Origin: Glaesserella parasuis
Lineage (GTDB): Bacteria > Pseudomonadota > Gammaproteobacteria > Enterobacterales > Pasteurellaceae
Length of the DNA stretch: 8,185 nt
Assembly: GCF_002015085.1 (NCBI RefSeq)
Contig: NZ_MUXW01000048.1
Span: forward strand, 1 to 8,185
Direction of reading: 5' to 3'
The position numbers and the translations under genes are program-made. Positions 1 to 6,482 of the stretch are shown here, piece by piece (position 1 is the first letter of the stretch; every line of letters begins with the position of its first letter). Below the pieces are notes generated by a model. That model was not told the DNA's origin, made no database searches, and worked only from the letters and a program-made list of their open reading frames with translations.

Positions 1-1463
1 AAAAATAGTCAGTACCCCACAATCAGACCGCTTGTTTAGACAATACTTTGCAGCAGATCGCCGATTTTAGCGAGCTATTCGAGCTATTAAACCAAGCAAT
101 CATTGATAACCCACCGCAACTTATCCGTGACGGTGGCGTTATCGCCGAAGGCTACAATGCTGAGTTGGACGAATGGCGAAGTTTGGCAGAAGGGGCAACC
201 AAATTCCTTGAAGATTTAGAATCGAGAGAACGAGCCAAAACAGGCATTGATACCCTTAAAATCGGCTTCAATGCGGTACACGGCTACTATATCCAAATCA
301 GTCAAGGACAGGCTCACAAAGCTCCGATCCACTATGTCCGCCGTCAAACGTTAAAGAATGCGGAACGTTACATTATTCCTGAGCTGAAAACCTATGAAGA
401 TAAGGTATTGAAAGCGAAAGGGGCATCTCTTGCCCTTGAAAAACAGCTTTATGACGAACTGTTTGAACTGATAATACCACGTTTGGGAGAATTGCAGTTG
501 GCAAGCCTTGTGTTAGCAGAACTTGATGTGCTGACCAACCTTGCCGAACGTGCTGAAAGCCTGAATTATGTGATGCCAAGTTTTAGCCATCAGCGAGGTG
601 TGAATATCAAAGGCGGTCGCCACCCCGTTGTGGAACAAGTGCTAAAAACGCCGTTTATCGCCAACCCTGTACTGCTCGATCCACAACGCCATTTGTTGAT
701 CGTCACAGGTCCGAATATGGGCGGTAAAAGTACCTATATGCGACAAATTGCCTTGATTACCTTAATGGCGTATATCGGCAGTTTTGTACCTGCCGACAGT
801 GCAGAAATCGGACCGATTGACCGTATTTTTACTCGTATAGGTGCGTCTGATGATTTAGCTTCAGGGCGTTCAACCTTTATGGTGGAAATGACCGAAATGG
901 CGAACATCCTGCACCAATCCAGCGAAAACAGCCTTGTTCTCGTTGATGAAATCGGGAGAGGCACATCAACCTACGACGGCTTATCACTCGCTTGGGCGTG
1001 TGCCGAATGGTTAGCGAAGAAAACCCAATCGCTCACCCTATTTGCCACCCACTATTTTGAGCTAACCAGCTTACCAAACCAGCTTAAAGGTGTTGCTAAT
1101 GTCCATTTAGATGCGTTGGAACATAACGACACCATTGCCTTTATGCACAGTGTACAAGAGGGGGCAGCAAGTAAAAGTTATGGTCTAGCCGTTGCCGCCC
1201 TAGCAGGCGTACCAAGGCAGGTGATCCAACTGGCAAAACAGAAACTCACACAGCTTGAACAACTTTCGCAACAAACGGCACAATTAGACGCAAATCCACA
1301 ACAAGATTTACTCTTTTCAGTGAATTTGCAAAATAATAACGATAACAAACCGCTTGTAGAACCGTCCAAAGTCGAACTAGCCCTTGCGGAAATCGATCCT
1401 GATGAACTCACGCCGAAACAGGCGTTGGAGGCGTTGTATCGGTTGAAGTTACTTATAAAATAA
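1..1463 (+). CDS. mutS: DNA mismatch repair ATPase MutS, C-terminal part (5' end outside window, probable frameshift near position 35)
   Basis: MutS recognises mismatches and small loops as a dimer and recruits MutL using ATP. The open frame runs to TAA at 1461-1463; its first usable start is TTG at 48, which is not a real start because conserved MutS sequence is already running there. The 471 residues from 48 match the second half of the roughly 850-residue family: part of the lever/clamp region (residues 1-190), Walker A GPNMGGKST (221-229), the STFMVEM segment (275-281), Walker B LVLVDE with D300/E301, the ATHYFEL switch (333-339) and the C-terminal oligomerisation helices (about 450-471). 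All ATPase motifs look intact. Upstream in the same frame is a TAG at 6-8, while another frame (1-36) reads KNSQYPTIRPLV, which joins smoothly if one T is added near 34-36. The gene may therefore be a frameshifted pseudogene or carry a sequencing error. No intrinsic terminator follows on this strand. Confidence 0.93.
27..35 (-). other. DNA uptake signal sequence, Apl-type
   Basis: ACCGCTTGT on the plus strand is the reverse complement of ACAAGCGGT; with the preceding G it forms the longer ACAAGCGGTC. This is the uptake signal core of the A. pleuropneumoniae/Mannheimia branch of Pasteurellaceae and marks DNA taken up preferentially by competent cells. It lies inside mutS coding sequence, directly beside the suspected frameshift. 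Confidence 0.75.
1349..1357 (-). other. DNA uptake signal sequence, Apl-type
   Basis: This is a second exact core (ACCGCTTGT on the plus strand), again within mutS, in the variable linker before the C-terminal helices where codon constraint is low. It supports assignment to the Apl-type clade. Confidence 0.72.
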
Positions 1464-1503
1464 AGACACCTTGGAATGTAGACAAAATTGGAGATTATAA
1501 TAA

Positions 1504-1610
1504 AAAGCCCCATTTCTAACTGCTCAGGAACTATAAAACAGCACTAAGCCTTTTTATCATTGAATTTACTGAGTTTTTGAATGATCACATTTAAATTAGT
1601 ATGGGGCTTT
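1504..1610. repeat. 107-bp unit bounded by a perfect 10-bp inverted repeat (MITE-like)
   Basis: AAAGCCCCAT at 1504-1513 is the exact reverse complement of ATGGGGCTTT at 1601-1610. Just inside, both ends also carry a CTAA (offset by one base), so the similarity extends beyond the core as in terminal inverted repeats. The 87-bp interior has no convincing gene, only a reading frame of about 20 codons. I see no flanking target duplication of 2 or 8 bp. Read on the minus strand, the second arm runs into TTTTTATTATA, so it could act as a long-loop terminator for a minus-strand transcript. A miniature transposable element is the simplest reading. Confidence 0.5.
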
Positions 1611-1636
1611 ACCTAGAATGTGAGATAGATGTTAGA

Positions 1637-1681
1637 TAAAATGTAAGTCATCTTTTCCTCTTTTCACGACCCTTGTATAAT
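1637..1681 (+). promoter_or_regulatory. Candidate promoter elements for the yedE-like gene
   Basis: A perfect TATAAT lies at 1676-1681 but has only a poor -35 (TTTTCC at 1653-1658), and transcripts from it would lack the first arm of the leader inverted repeat. A second -10-like TAAAAT at 1637-1642 would start transcription near 1649 and include the whole leader structure. The sequence does not show which is used. Confidence 0.35.
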
Positions 1682-1736
1682 AGCATTGCTTTTTTAAGCA
1701 ATGACAATTTATTTTATTTCAGATATCACAAGGGTC
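1668..1736 (+). promoter_or_regulatory. Structured leader with nested inverted repeats covering the yedE ribosome binding site
   Basis: GACCCTTGT (1668-1676) and ACAAGGGTC (1728-1736) form a perfect 9-bp outer stem. Inside is a perfect 8-bp hairpin, CATTGCTT (1684-1691) with AAGCAATG (1696-1703) around a TTTT loop. The likely Shine-Dalgarno AAGGG (1730-1734), seven bases before ATG 1742, lies in the 3' arm of the outer stem, so folding would hide it. This resembles a translational off-switch. It matches no riboswitch class that I recognise. It would form only if transcription starts upstream of 1668; otherwise the DNA palindrome could be an operator. Confidence 0.4.
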
Positions 1737-1741
1737 TTATT

Positions 1742-2706
1742 ATGAAAAACTTCTTAACTTGGCCTGTGGTTGCAGGTGCTGCACTTGGTATCGTTGCTCC
1801 ACTTCAATATATTCGTCCTGAGTTAATCGGCTTAGTTTTAGGCTCTTCAGTGATGGCACTTTTGACCAAAGAATTTCGTCCTCGTGGCGGTTCTGCCCCC
1901 ATTGCACGCATTATGCTAGGCTTTTTTGCTATGTTAGGTGCTTTAACCTTTCTCGGCTGCCCGTGGATTTACGCTTAGGCGGAGGAGATTTAACCAGTAT
2001 TGCTGGTATCGTTGGGCTGCTTGCGGGTGTTTTTGCAGGGATTTTCTTCTTCAAACGTGGATTTTCGCTCGGTAAGTCCGGCGAACAAAGTACAGCATCC
2101 GGCATAGTCCCTATTTTTATTGTGATCGCCCTGTTTATTGCCCTGATCACCCAATTCCGCTTTGGTGAAAACTTACCCATTTTCTTCTCTGAAAAAGACC
2201 CTGCTGCCCAACATGCCAACCTATGGCTTTCATTAGGTGCTGGTGTGCTTGTCGGTATCGTTATGCAACGCTCTCGTTTTTGTTCAATCGGTGCATTCCG
2301 TAATTTTATCTTATCCAAAGACAGCTATCTGCTAAACGGGATTGTTGCATTGGCGGTATGTACGTCTATAACCAACCTAATGCTGGATCAGTTCAAACTT
2401 GGTTTTGAACAACAACCAATTGCCTATAATGATGTTGTATGGAACTTCCTGAGTATGACACTGTGCGGCTTATGTTTTTCTCTCGCAGGAGGCTGCCCAG
2501 GTAAACAACTGGTGCATTTAGGTGAAGGTAATAATGATGCGGCACTTTTCCTTGTCGGAATGCTATTAGGTGCGGCTGCAGCTCATAACTTTTCGCTGGC
2601 AGCATCAGGTACAGGCATATCCACCTTTACACCTTATGGGGTTGGACTTGGACTGCTTTTCTGTATCTATATTGGATTTACCAATAAGTCTACTCATCAG
2701 AACTAG
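1742..2706 (+). pseudogene. yedE: YedE-family (YeeE/YedE) selenium/sulfur transporter, frameshifted
   Basis: This is an integral membrane protein of the YeeE/YedE family, whose members carry selenium or sulfur compounds and often sit beside TusA/SirA-like YedF. ATG 1742 is chosen for its AAGGG Shine-Dalgarno. The first frame (1742-1978) carries the QYIRPELIG, KEFRPRGGSAP and FLGCPW motifs, then stops at TAG 1976-1978. The protein continues in another frame from about 1966 (LRLGGGDL) to TAG 2704-2706, with AQ/MQRSRFC-type (QRSRFCSIGAFRNFIL) and AGGCPGKQL motifs and several hydrophobic segments. Relatives, as I recall them, have three more residues between GCPW and LRL, which fits a loss of about 7 bases near 1966. 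The N-terminus also goes straight from GIVAPL to QYIRPEL, where relatives carry about 33 residues including a CVACF cysteine motif, suggesting an in-frame deletion. Neither selD nor yedF lies in the window. Two lesions make a non-functional product likely. Confidence 0.8.
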
Positions 2707-2756
2707 GGTACTGTGCCTTATTAATGAAATACTGACGTACTTCAGGTACAGTACCC
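2706..2756 (+). terminator. Hairpin at the 3' end of the yedE-like gene (possible terminator)
   Basis: GGGTACTGTGCCT (2706-2718) pairs with AGGTACAGTACCC (2744-2756) over 13 positions with one G-T pair and a 25-base loop. It begins on the last base of the yedE stop codon. No clean T-run follows (GATTATACTTAG), so termination is uncertain; it could instead be an mRNA-stabilising or repeat-derived stem. Confidence 0.4.
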
Positions 2757-2811
2757 GATTATACTTAGGTTATATTTTCTAACCCAATAATTGTGAGATA
2801 AGTCGAAAGAC

Positions 2812-2832
2812 TCTATACTGAATCAGTATAGA
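2812..2832. terminator. Palindromic hairpin between convergent yedE and degP
   Basis: TCTATACTG (2812-2820) and CAGTATAGA (2824-2832) form a perfect 9-bp stem with an AAT loop, midway between two genes that end toward each other. T-runs on both sides are weak, so a bidirectional terminator is plausible from position rather than proven by sequence. Confidence 0.4.
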
Positions 2833-2877
2833 ACCTTTAGCTAGCGGTCATCACAAATGATAGTATCGCAAAACTTT

Positions 2878-4260
2878 TTAATTAATGATTACATAGAAAT
2901 TTGAACCATCACGCAAGATATTTAAGGCAATGGCAGATGGATTGGAATCAAGAACCTTACGCAACTCTCCTAAATTCTCAATGGTACGACGATTTACACC
3001 AACAATTACATCGCCTTTTCTAAATCCTCTTGCCTCAGCAAGTGAATTTTTTTCAACTTTAGTGATTTCAACGCCTTTTATTCCTTTTTCATTATAGTTT
3101 GAAAACTCAGCACCATTTAAACTTGGTAATAAACTTTTCGCACTTGTTTTGGTTTGTTCGTCAGATTGTAATGTGACTTTAACATTTTTCTCTTTACCAT
3201 CGCGTAAATAGGTTAATTCAATTTCTTTACCAGCTCCAGTAGTCGCTACTTTTGCTCTTAGTTCTGCGAAACTACGGATTTTCTGACCATTTAGCCCCGT
3301 AATCACATCACCTGCTTTCAAGCCAGCTTTAGCTGCAGCAGATTCTGGTATTACTTCGCTGACAAAAGCACCTTGTTGTGCATTAACATCAAAGGCTTTA
3401 GCTAAATCTGCATTAAGTTCACCACCTTTAATACCAAGTAAGCCACGTTTCACTTCCCCAAATTCAATAATTTGTTGAACGAGATTGTTTGCCATATTAC
3501 TTGGAATTGCAAAGGCAATACCTGCATTACCGCCACTTGGTGAAATAATCGCAGTATTGATACCGATTAATTCGCCGTTTAAGTTAATTAATGGGCCACC
3601 TGAGTTACCACGGTTCACCGCAGCATCGGTTTGAATATAACTCTCATACCCTTCGTCGATATCGCCTGTTGAACGGCCCAATGCCGATACAATGCCAGAT
3701 GTCACCGTTTGACCTAACCCAAATGGGTTGCCGATAGCCACAGTGAAATCACCAACACGCAATTTATCTGAATCTGCAATTTTAATTTCAGTTAAATTTT
3801 TAGGATTTTCTAATTGGATTAATGCCACATCAGACATTGGGTCTGCCCCAACTAATTTGGCTTTAAATTCTCGACCATCTTCTAATTTAACGGTAATTTT
3901 ATCGGCATTATCAATAACGTGATTATTTGTCACTACATAGCCTTTCTTCGCATCAATAATTACACCCGAGCCTTCGCCTTTAAACTGACGAGGAGATCCG
4001 CCATCTCTAAACATATCTGGACCAAAGAAGAACTCAAATTCTTCTGGAACTGCACGTCTTGATGCTGATGCTTGAGTTTTACCTTCAATAGCAATGCTGA
4101 CTACCGCAGGACGTACTTTTTCTAACATTGGTGCAAGGCTTGGTAATGCTTGTCCGTTTACAGCAGTAGGCAATGTAGCGTGAGTCGCCATAGGTGCAGA
4201 AAGCACACTTAATCCGAGTACTAAAGAGGTTAAAAGTGATTTTTTCATTGTTACTTTCAT
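2878..4260 (-). CDS. degP: Periplasmic serine endoprotease, Do/HtrA family (DegP/DegQ type)
   Basis: This is an ATP-independent protease/chaperone that degrades or refolds damaged envelope proteins. The 460-residue protein has a signal peptide (positively charged start, hydrophobic core about 8-22, probable cleavage after MATHA at residue 28). The trypsin-like domain carries the full triad: H114 in TNNHV, D144 in MSDVAL and S220 in GNSGGP. Two PDZ domains follow, PDZ1 at about 272-365 (RGLLGI onward) and PDZ2 at about 385-458. The LA loop (about 61-95) is short and has no cysteines, which is closer to E. coli DegQ (455 residues) than to DegP (474); either name is defensible and degP/htrA follows family custom. 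ATG 4260 is preferred over the ATG four codons in because AAGGA lies six bases upstream of it. It is monocistronic, convergent with yedE, with a probable sigma-E promoter upstream. The gene appears intact. Confidence 0.95.
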   Translation of the reverse strand: MKVTMKKSLLTSLVLGLSVLSAPMATHATLPTAVNGQALPSLAPMLEKVRPAVVSIAIEGKTQASASRRAVPEEFEFFFGPDMFRDGGSPRQFKGEGSGVIIDAKKGYVVTNNHVIDNADKITVKLEDGREFKAKLVGADPMSDVALIQLENPKNLTEIKIADSDKLRVGDFTVAIGNPFGLGQTVTSGIVSALGRSTGDIDEGYESYIQTDAAVNRGNSGGPLINLNGELIGINTAIISPSGGNAGIAFAIPSNMANNLVQQIIEFGEVKRGLLGIKGGELNADLAKAFDVNAQQGAFVSEVIPESAAAKAGLKAGDVITGLNGQKIRSFAELRAKVATTGAGKEIELTYLRDGKEKNVKVTLQSDEQTKTSAKSLLPSLNGAEFSNYNEKGIKGVEITKVEKNSLAEARGFRKGDVIVGVNRRTIENLGELRKVLDSNPSAIALNILRDGSNFYVIIN

Positions 4261-4296
4261 TGATTATCCTTACTAAATTTATTTTACTTCTTATGC

Positions 4297-4313
4297 CGAA
4301 CTTGATGAGTTCG
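4297..4313 (-). promoter_or_regulatory. Small inverted repeat in the degP leader
   Basis: CGAACT (4297-4302) and AGTTCG (4308-4313) flank a 5-base loop, TGATG. The element lies 37-53 bases upstream of the degP start, at the expected 5' end of the sigma-E transcript. It could be a 5' stabilising stem or an operator; no protein can be assigned. Confidence 0.25.
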
Positions 4314-4320
4314 TGTTGCT

Positions 4321-4348
4321 TTTGACTCTGATTTTATTTGTCAGTTCT
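4321..4348 (-). promoter_or_regulatory. Candidate sigma-E promoter of degP
   Basis: On the minus strand a -35 AGAACTG (4348-4342; consensus GGAACTT with the AAC core kept) is separated by exactly 16 bases from TCAAA (4325-4321), a perfect sigma-E -10. Transcription would start near 4315, giving a leader of about 55 bases. htrA/degP is a classic envelope-stress target of RpoE, so the location makes sense. Confidence 0.45.
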
Positions 4349-4511
4349 CTGTTTTGTAGTTAATTGTTTAAAAATCATTCTTTCAGCTAATTTTCGGTAT
4401 TATGTAGCACTTACACAAACATTCAAGCTTTTCGTAGGGGCAGGGATACAAACGCTTGTGTTTGAAGGTTGGCTTTGCCAACGGCTACGAAGTAGCGAGC
4501 GAAGCGAGTAA

Positions 4512-4628
4512 ACCCCACTCGCTATTATGGCGCGTATGCGTAAACTGCTAACCATTATGAATGCGTTGGTTAGACGCAATGAAAAATGGGACGCTACACG
4601 CTACTTATCCACAGAGTCTGTGGGTTAA
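4512..4628 (+). pseudogene. C-terminal remnant of a probable IS110-family transposase
   Basis: The frame after TAA 4509-4511 reads TPLAIMAR, then MRKLLTIMNALVRRNEKW, and ends at TAA 4626-4628. The M-R-K-L-L-x-I-x-N-A-x-x-R string followed by a W is typical of the last residues of IS110-family (DEDD) transposases. A KPH just upstream in another frame (4510-4518) would fit the usual GKP motif if a frameshift separates them. No catalytic domain remains. It is inert debris, 218 bases upstream of cstA. Recognition rests on one short motif, so a chance match is possible. Confidence 0.45.
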
Positions 4629-4641
4629 AGTTGAATAATTT

Positions 4642-4667
4642 TTTTTGTGTGTGAACACAGTTGCTAC
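4642..4667 (+). repeat. 26-bp direct repeat, copy 1 (upstream of cstA)
   Basis: TTTTTGTG, two variable bases and TGAACACAGTTGCTAC recur at 6478-6503 on the other side of cstA with 24 of 26 positions identical. This copy overlaps the right terminal inverted repeat of the 4395-4676 mosaic through its GCTAC end. Confidence 0.7.
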
Positions 4668-4712
4668 ATAATATCGCTAATTTTAATCAATATTTGACCG
4701 ATATAATTACAA

Positions 4713-4734
4713 AAATGTGAACTACTTCACATTT
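4713..4734 (+). promoter_or_regulatory. CRP (cAMP receptor protein) binding site upstream of cstA
   Basis: TGTGA (4716-4720), six bases, and TCACA (4727-4731) match both CRP half-sites exactly, and the symmetry extends to a perfect 10-bp inverted repeat (4712-4721 with 4726-4735). Its centre lies 72.5 bases before the predicted start near 4796, a face-of-helix position usual for class I activation. cstA is a CRP-activated carbon-starvation gene in E. coli, which fits. Confidence 0.85.
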
Positions 4735-4760
4735 TATATAAACAAAGTTTTGTAGGCTAA

Positions 4761-4789
4761 TTTACTTTAAGGTAACAAATTAATAGAAT
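4761..4789 (+). promoter_or_regulatory. Predicted sigma-70 promoter of cstA
   Basis: A -35 TTTACT (4761-4766), a 17-base spacer and a -10 TAGAAT (4784-4789, 5 of 6) predict a start near 4796 and a leader of about 50 bases. The weak -35 agrees with dependence on the upstream CRP site. Confidence 0.5.
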
Positions 4790-4845
4790 ACACCGCCTTT
4801 TTAGGTTTAACTTATATTCAACTTTTTATTCACAGGATCTCCATT

Positions 4846-6435
4846 ATGTTGTGGTTCTTATTTTGCGTAGCCGTATTAATCTTAGGCTACTTCGTTTACG
4901 GTAAAATCATCGAAAAAATTTTCGTGATTAACCCGAAAAAAACAACGCCAGCTTACACAATGCAAGACGGTGTTGACTACGTGCCAATGTCTAAAAAGCG
5001 CATTTGGCTCATTCAGTTATTAAACATTGCAGGAACAGGTCCAATCTTTGGTCCTATCCTTGGTGCGTTATACGGACCAGTTGCAATGCTTTGGATCGTA
5101 TTAGGTTGTATCTTCGCAGGTGCAGTACACGACTACTTCTGTGGTATGTTAAGTGTGCGTAACGGCGGTGCATCAATGCCTAACTTAGCTGGTAAATACT
5201 TAGGTCGTCCAGTTAAAGCCTTTATTAACCTTTTAGCCGTTGTATTACTTCTTCTAGTAGGGGTAGTATTCGTAGCAAGTCCTGCTCAATTATTAAGTAC
5301 AATTACTGTTGACGTATTTGGTTCAGCAGGTGGCGCACTCTCTTTAGATAACGCTGAAGAAATTGCGAAAACGGCAACGGCAGCAAGCGACATTACTGTA
5401 TGGGGTATGGATAAACCAACGGTAATTGCAGTTTGGACAACCATCATTTTCTGTTACTACATTCTTGCAACCTTACTTCCAGTTGATAAAATCATCGGTC
5501 GTATCTACCCATTCTTCGGTGCGTTATTGCTATTTATGTCGATAGGTATGGTGTATGGTTTAGTCACAAGTCACTTCAGTGCAACAGATCCTGTCGATTT
5601 CTTCCGTACTATTGATGGAATGAGTGCTGAGAAGTTCTTCCAAAACTTCCAAGTTAAAGGCGATGTTCCAGTTTGGCCGTTACTCTTCTTAACCATCTCT
5701 TGTGGTGCATTATCAGGTTTCCACGCAACACAAACTCCATTAATGGCTCGTTGTGCAGAAAACGAAAGCGAAGGTCGCTTCATTTTCTACGGTGCAATGA
5801 TTGCTGAAGGTGTTATTGCGTTAATCTGGTGTATGGTTGGTTTAGCATTCTATGAAAACCCACAAGCTTTACAAGATGCAATCGCAGCAGGTTCACCGTC
5901 TAAAGTGGTATATGATTCTTCTCTTTACTTCTTAGGCTTCGTGGGCGGTATCTTTGCAGTATTAGGTGTGGTTGTATTACCTATCACATCTGGCGATACT
6001 GCATTCCGTGCAGCACGTTTAATCATTGCGGAGTTCTTCAATATTGAACAAAGAACTTTAGTAAAACGCTTAATGATTTGTCTTCCATTATTTGCTATCG
6101 GTTTTATCGTTTCAAAAATCGACTTCAGTATCTTATGGCGTTACTTCACTTGGGCAAACCAAACGACAGCAATGGTAATGTTATGGACAGCAGCGGCTTA
6201 CTTATATCGCTACAATAAATTCCACTGGGTATGTACAATCCCTGCGGCATTTATTAGTACCGTATCATTTACCTTCTTAGCGTACAATAAGATTGGTTTC
6301 GGTTTAGATTACCAATTATCGGTATACATTGGTTTAGCATTAGCAGCAGCGTGCTTAGTTGCATTCTTCACAATGATTAAACGTGAAGGTCAAGAAGACC
6401 TGGATGTTTATATTGATGATACAACTAAAGCATAA
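4846..6435 (+). CDS. cstA: CstA-family carbon starvation protein (pyruvate/peptide transporter)
   Basis: This is a polytopic inner-membrane protein; family members take up pyruvate or peptides during nutrient limitation. The 529 residues are mostly hydrophobic helices and carry CstA signatures: DGVDYVPMSKK (41-51), IAGTGPIFGPILGALYGP (61-78), AGAVHDYFCG (91-100), SCGALSGFHATQTP (285-298) and, later, PITSGDTAFRAARLI. E. coli CstA and BtsT have about 700 residues, so this is the shorter form of the family rather than a truncation. ATG 4846 has AGGA eight bases upstream (CAGGATCTCCATT). A CRP site and promoter precede it and an intrinsic terminator follows, so it is a single-gene unit. Codons are strongly biased to preferred ones (GGT, CGT, AAC, TTC, TAC, TTA), more so than in neighbouring genes, suggesting high expression. 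The substrate cannot be decided from sequence. Confidence 0.92.
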   Translation: MLWFLFCVAVLILGYFVYGKIIEKIFVINPKKTTPAYTMQDGVDYVPMSKKRIWLIQLLNIAGTGPIFGPILGALYGPVAMLWIVLGCIFAGAVHDYFCGMLSVRNGGASMPNLAGKYLGRPVKAFINLLAVVLLLLVGVVFVASPAQLLSTITVDVFGSAGGALSLDNAEEIAKTATAASDITVWGMDKPTVIAVWTTIIFCYYILATLLPVDKIIGRIYPFFGALLLFMSIGMVYGLVTSHFSATDPVDFFRTIDGMSAEKFFQNFQVKGDVPVWPLLFLTISCGALSGFHATQTPLMARCAENESEGRFIFYGAMIAEGVIALIWCMVGLAFYENPQALQDAIAAGSPSKVVYDSSLYFLGFVGGIFAVLGVVVLPITSGDTAFRAARLIIAEFFNIEQRTLVKRLMICLPLFAIGFIVSKIDFSILWRYFTWANQTTAMVMLWTAAAYLYRYNKFHWVCTIPAAFISTVSFTFLAYNKIGFGLDYQLSVYIGLALAAACLVAFFTMIKREGQEDLDVYIDDTTKA

Positions 6436-6456
6436 TCATTGAATTGTTGAACTATA

Positions 6457-6482
6457 GGGGCGAATTTTCGCCCCTTATTTTT
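6457..6482 (+). terminator. Rho-independent terminator of cstA
   Basis: GGGGCGA, a four-base ATTT loop and TCGCCCC (6457-6474) are followed directly by TTATTTTT. It starts 21 bases after the cstA stop codon. This is a strong canonical terminator. Confidence 0.92.

Larger units (their letters stand above)
4395..4676. repeat. 282-bp mosaic of nested inverted repeats with 15-bp terminal inverted repeats
   Basis: The outer ends CGGTATTATGTAGCA (4395-4409) and TGCTACATAATATCG (4662-4676) are reverse complements except for one G/T pair. Nested inside are TCGTAG/CTACGA (4432-4437, 4485-4490), GTTGGC-TTT-GCCAAC (4468-4482), AGCGAGT/ACTCGCT (4503-4509, 4517-4523), a tandem ACGCTAC pair (4591-4604) and the odd palindrome CCACAGAGTCTGTGG (4609-4623). 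The core looks richer in G+C than its AT-rich surroundings. It looks like an intergenic mobile repeat or several stacked insertions; it may also fold as RNA. It contains the transposase remnant at 4512-4628. Confidence 0.45.

Noticed and set aside
1178..1513. 111-codon minus-strand frame opposite the mutS 3' end
   Set aside because: It is an antisense shadow of mutS with serine/cysteine-rich low-complexity translation and no start signal.
1673..1741. Upstream extension of the yedE first frame from TTG 1673
   Set aside because: It would translate the leader hairpins and part of the -10 region; ATG 1742 has the AAGGG ribosome binding site and matches the family N-terminus.
2570..2782. 70-codon plus-strand frame over the end of yedE
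   Set aside because: It is a shadow of the real frame, which carries the AGGCPG motif and ends at 2706; it has no start signal.
4266..4284. Possible CpxR site (GTAAA and GTAAG on the minus strand) before degP
   Set aside because: The two half-sites are nine bases apart rather than about five, and the second is imperfect.
4605..4613. Perfect DnaA box TTATCCACA
   Set aside because: It is a single 9-mer with no cluster, no AT-rich unwinding tract beside it and no replication gene nearby, and it lies in the codons of the transposase remnant. It is expected by chance.
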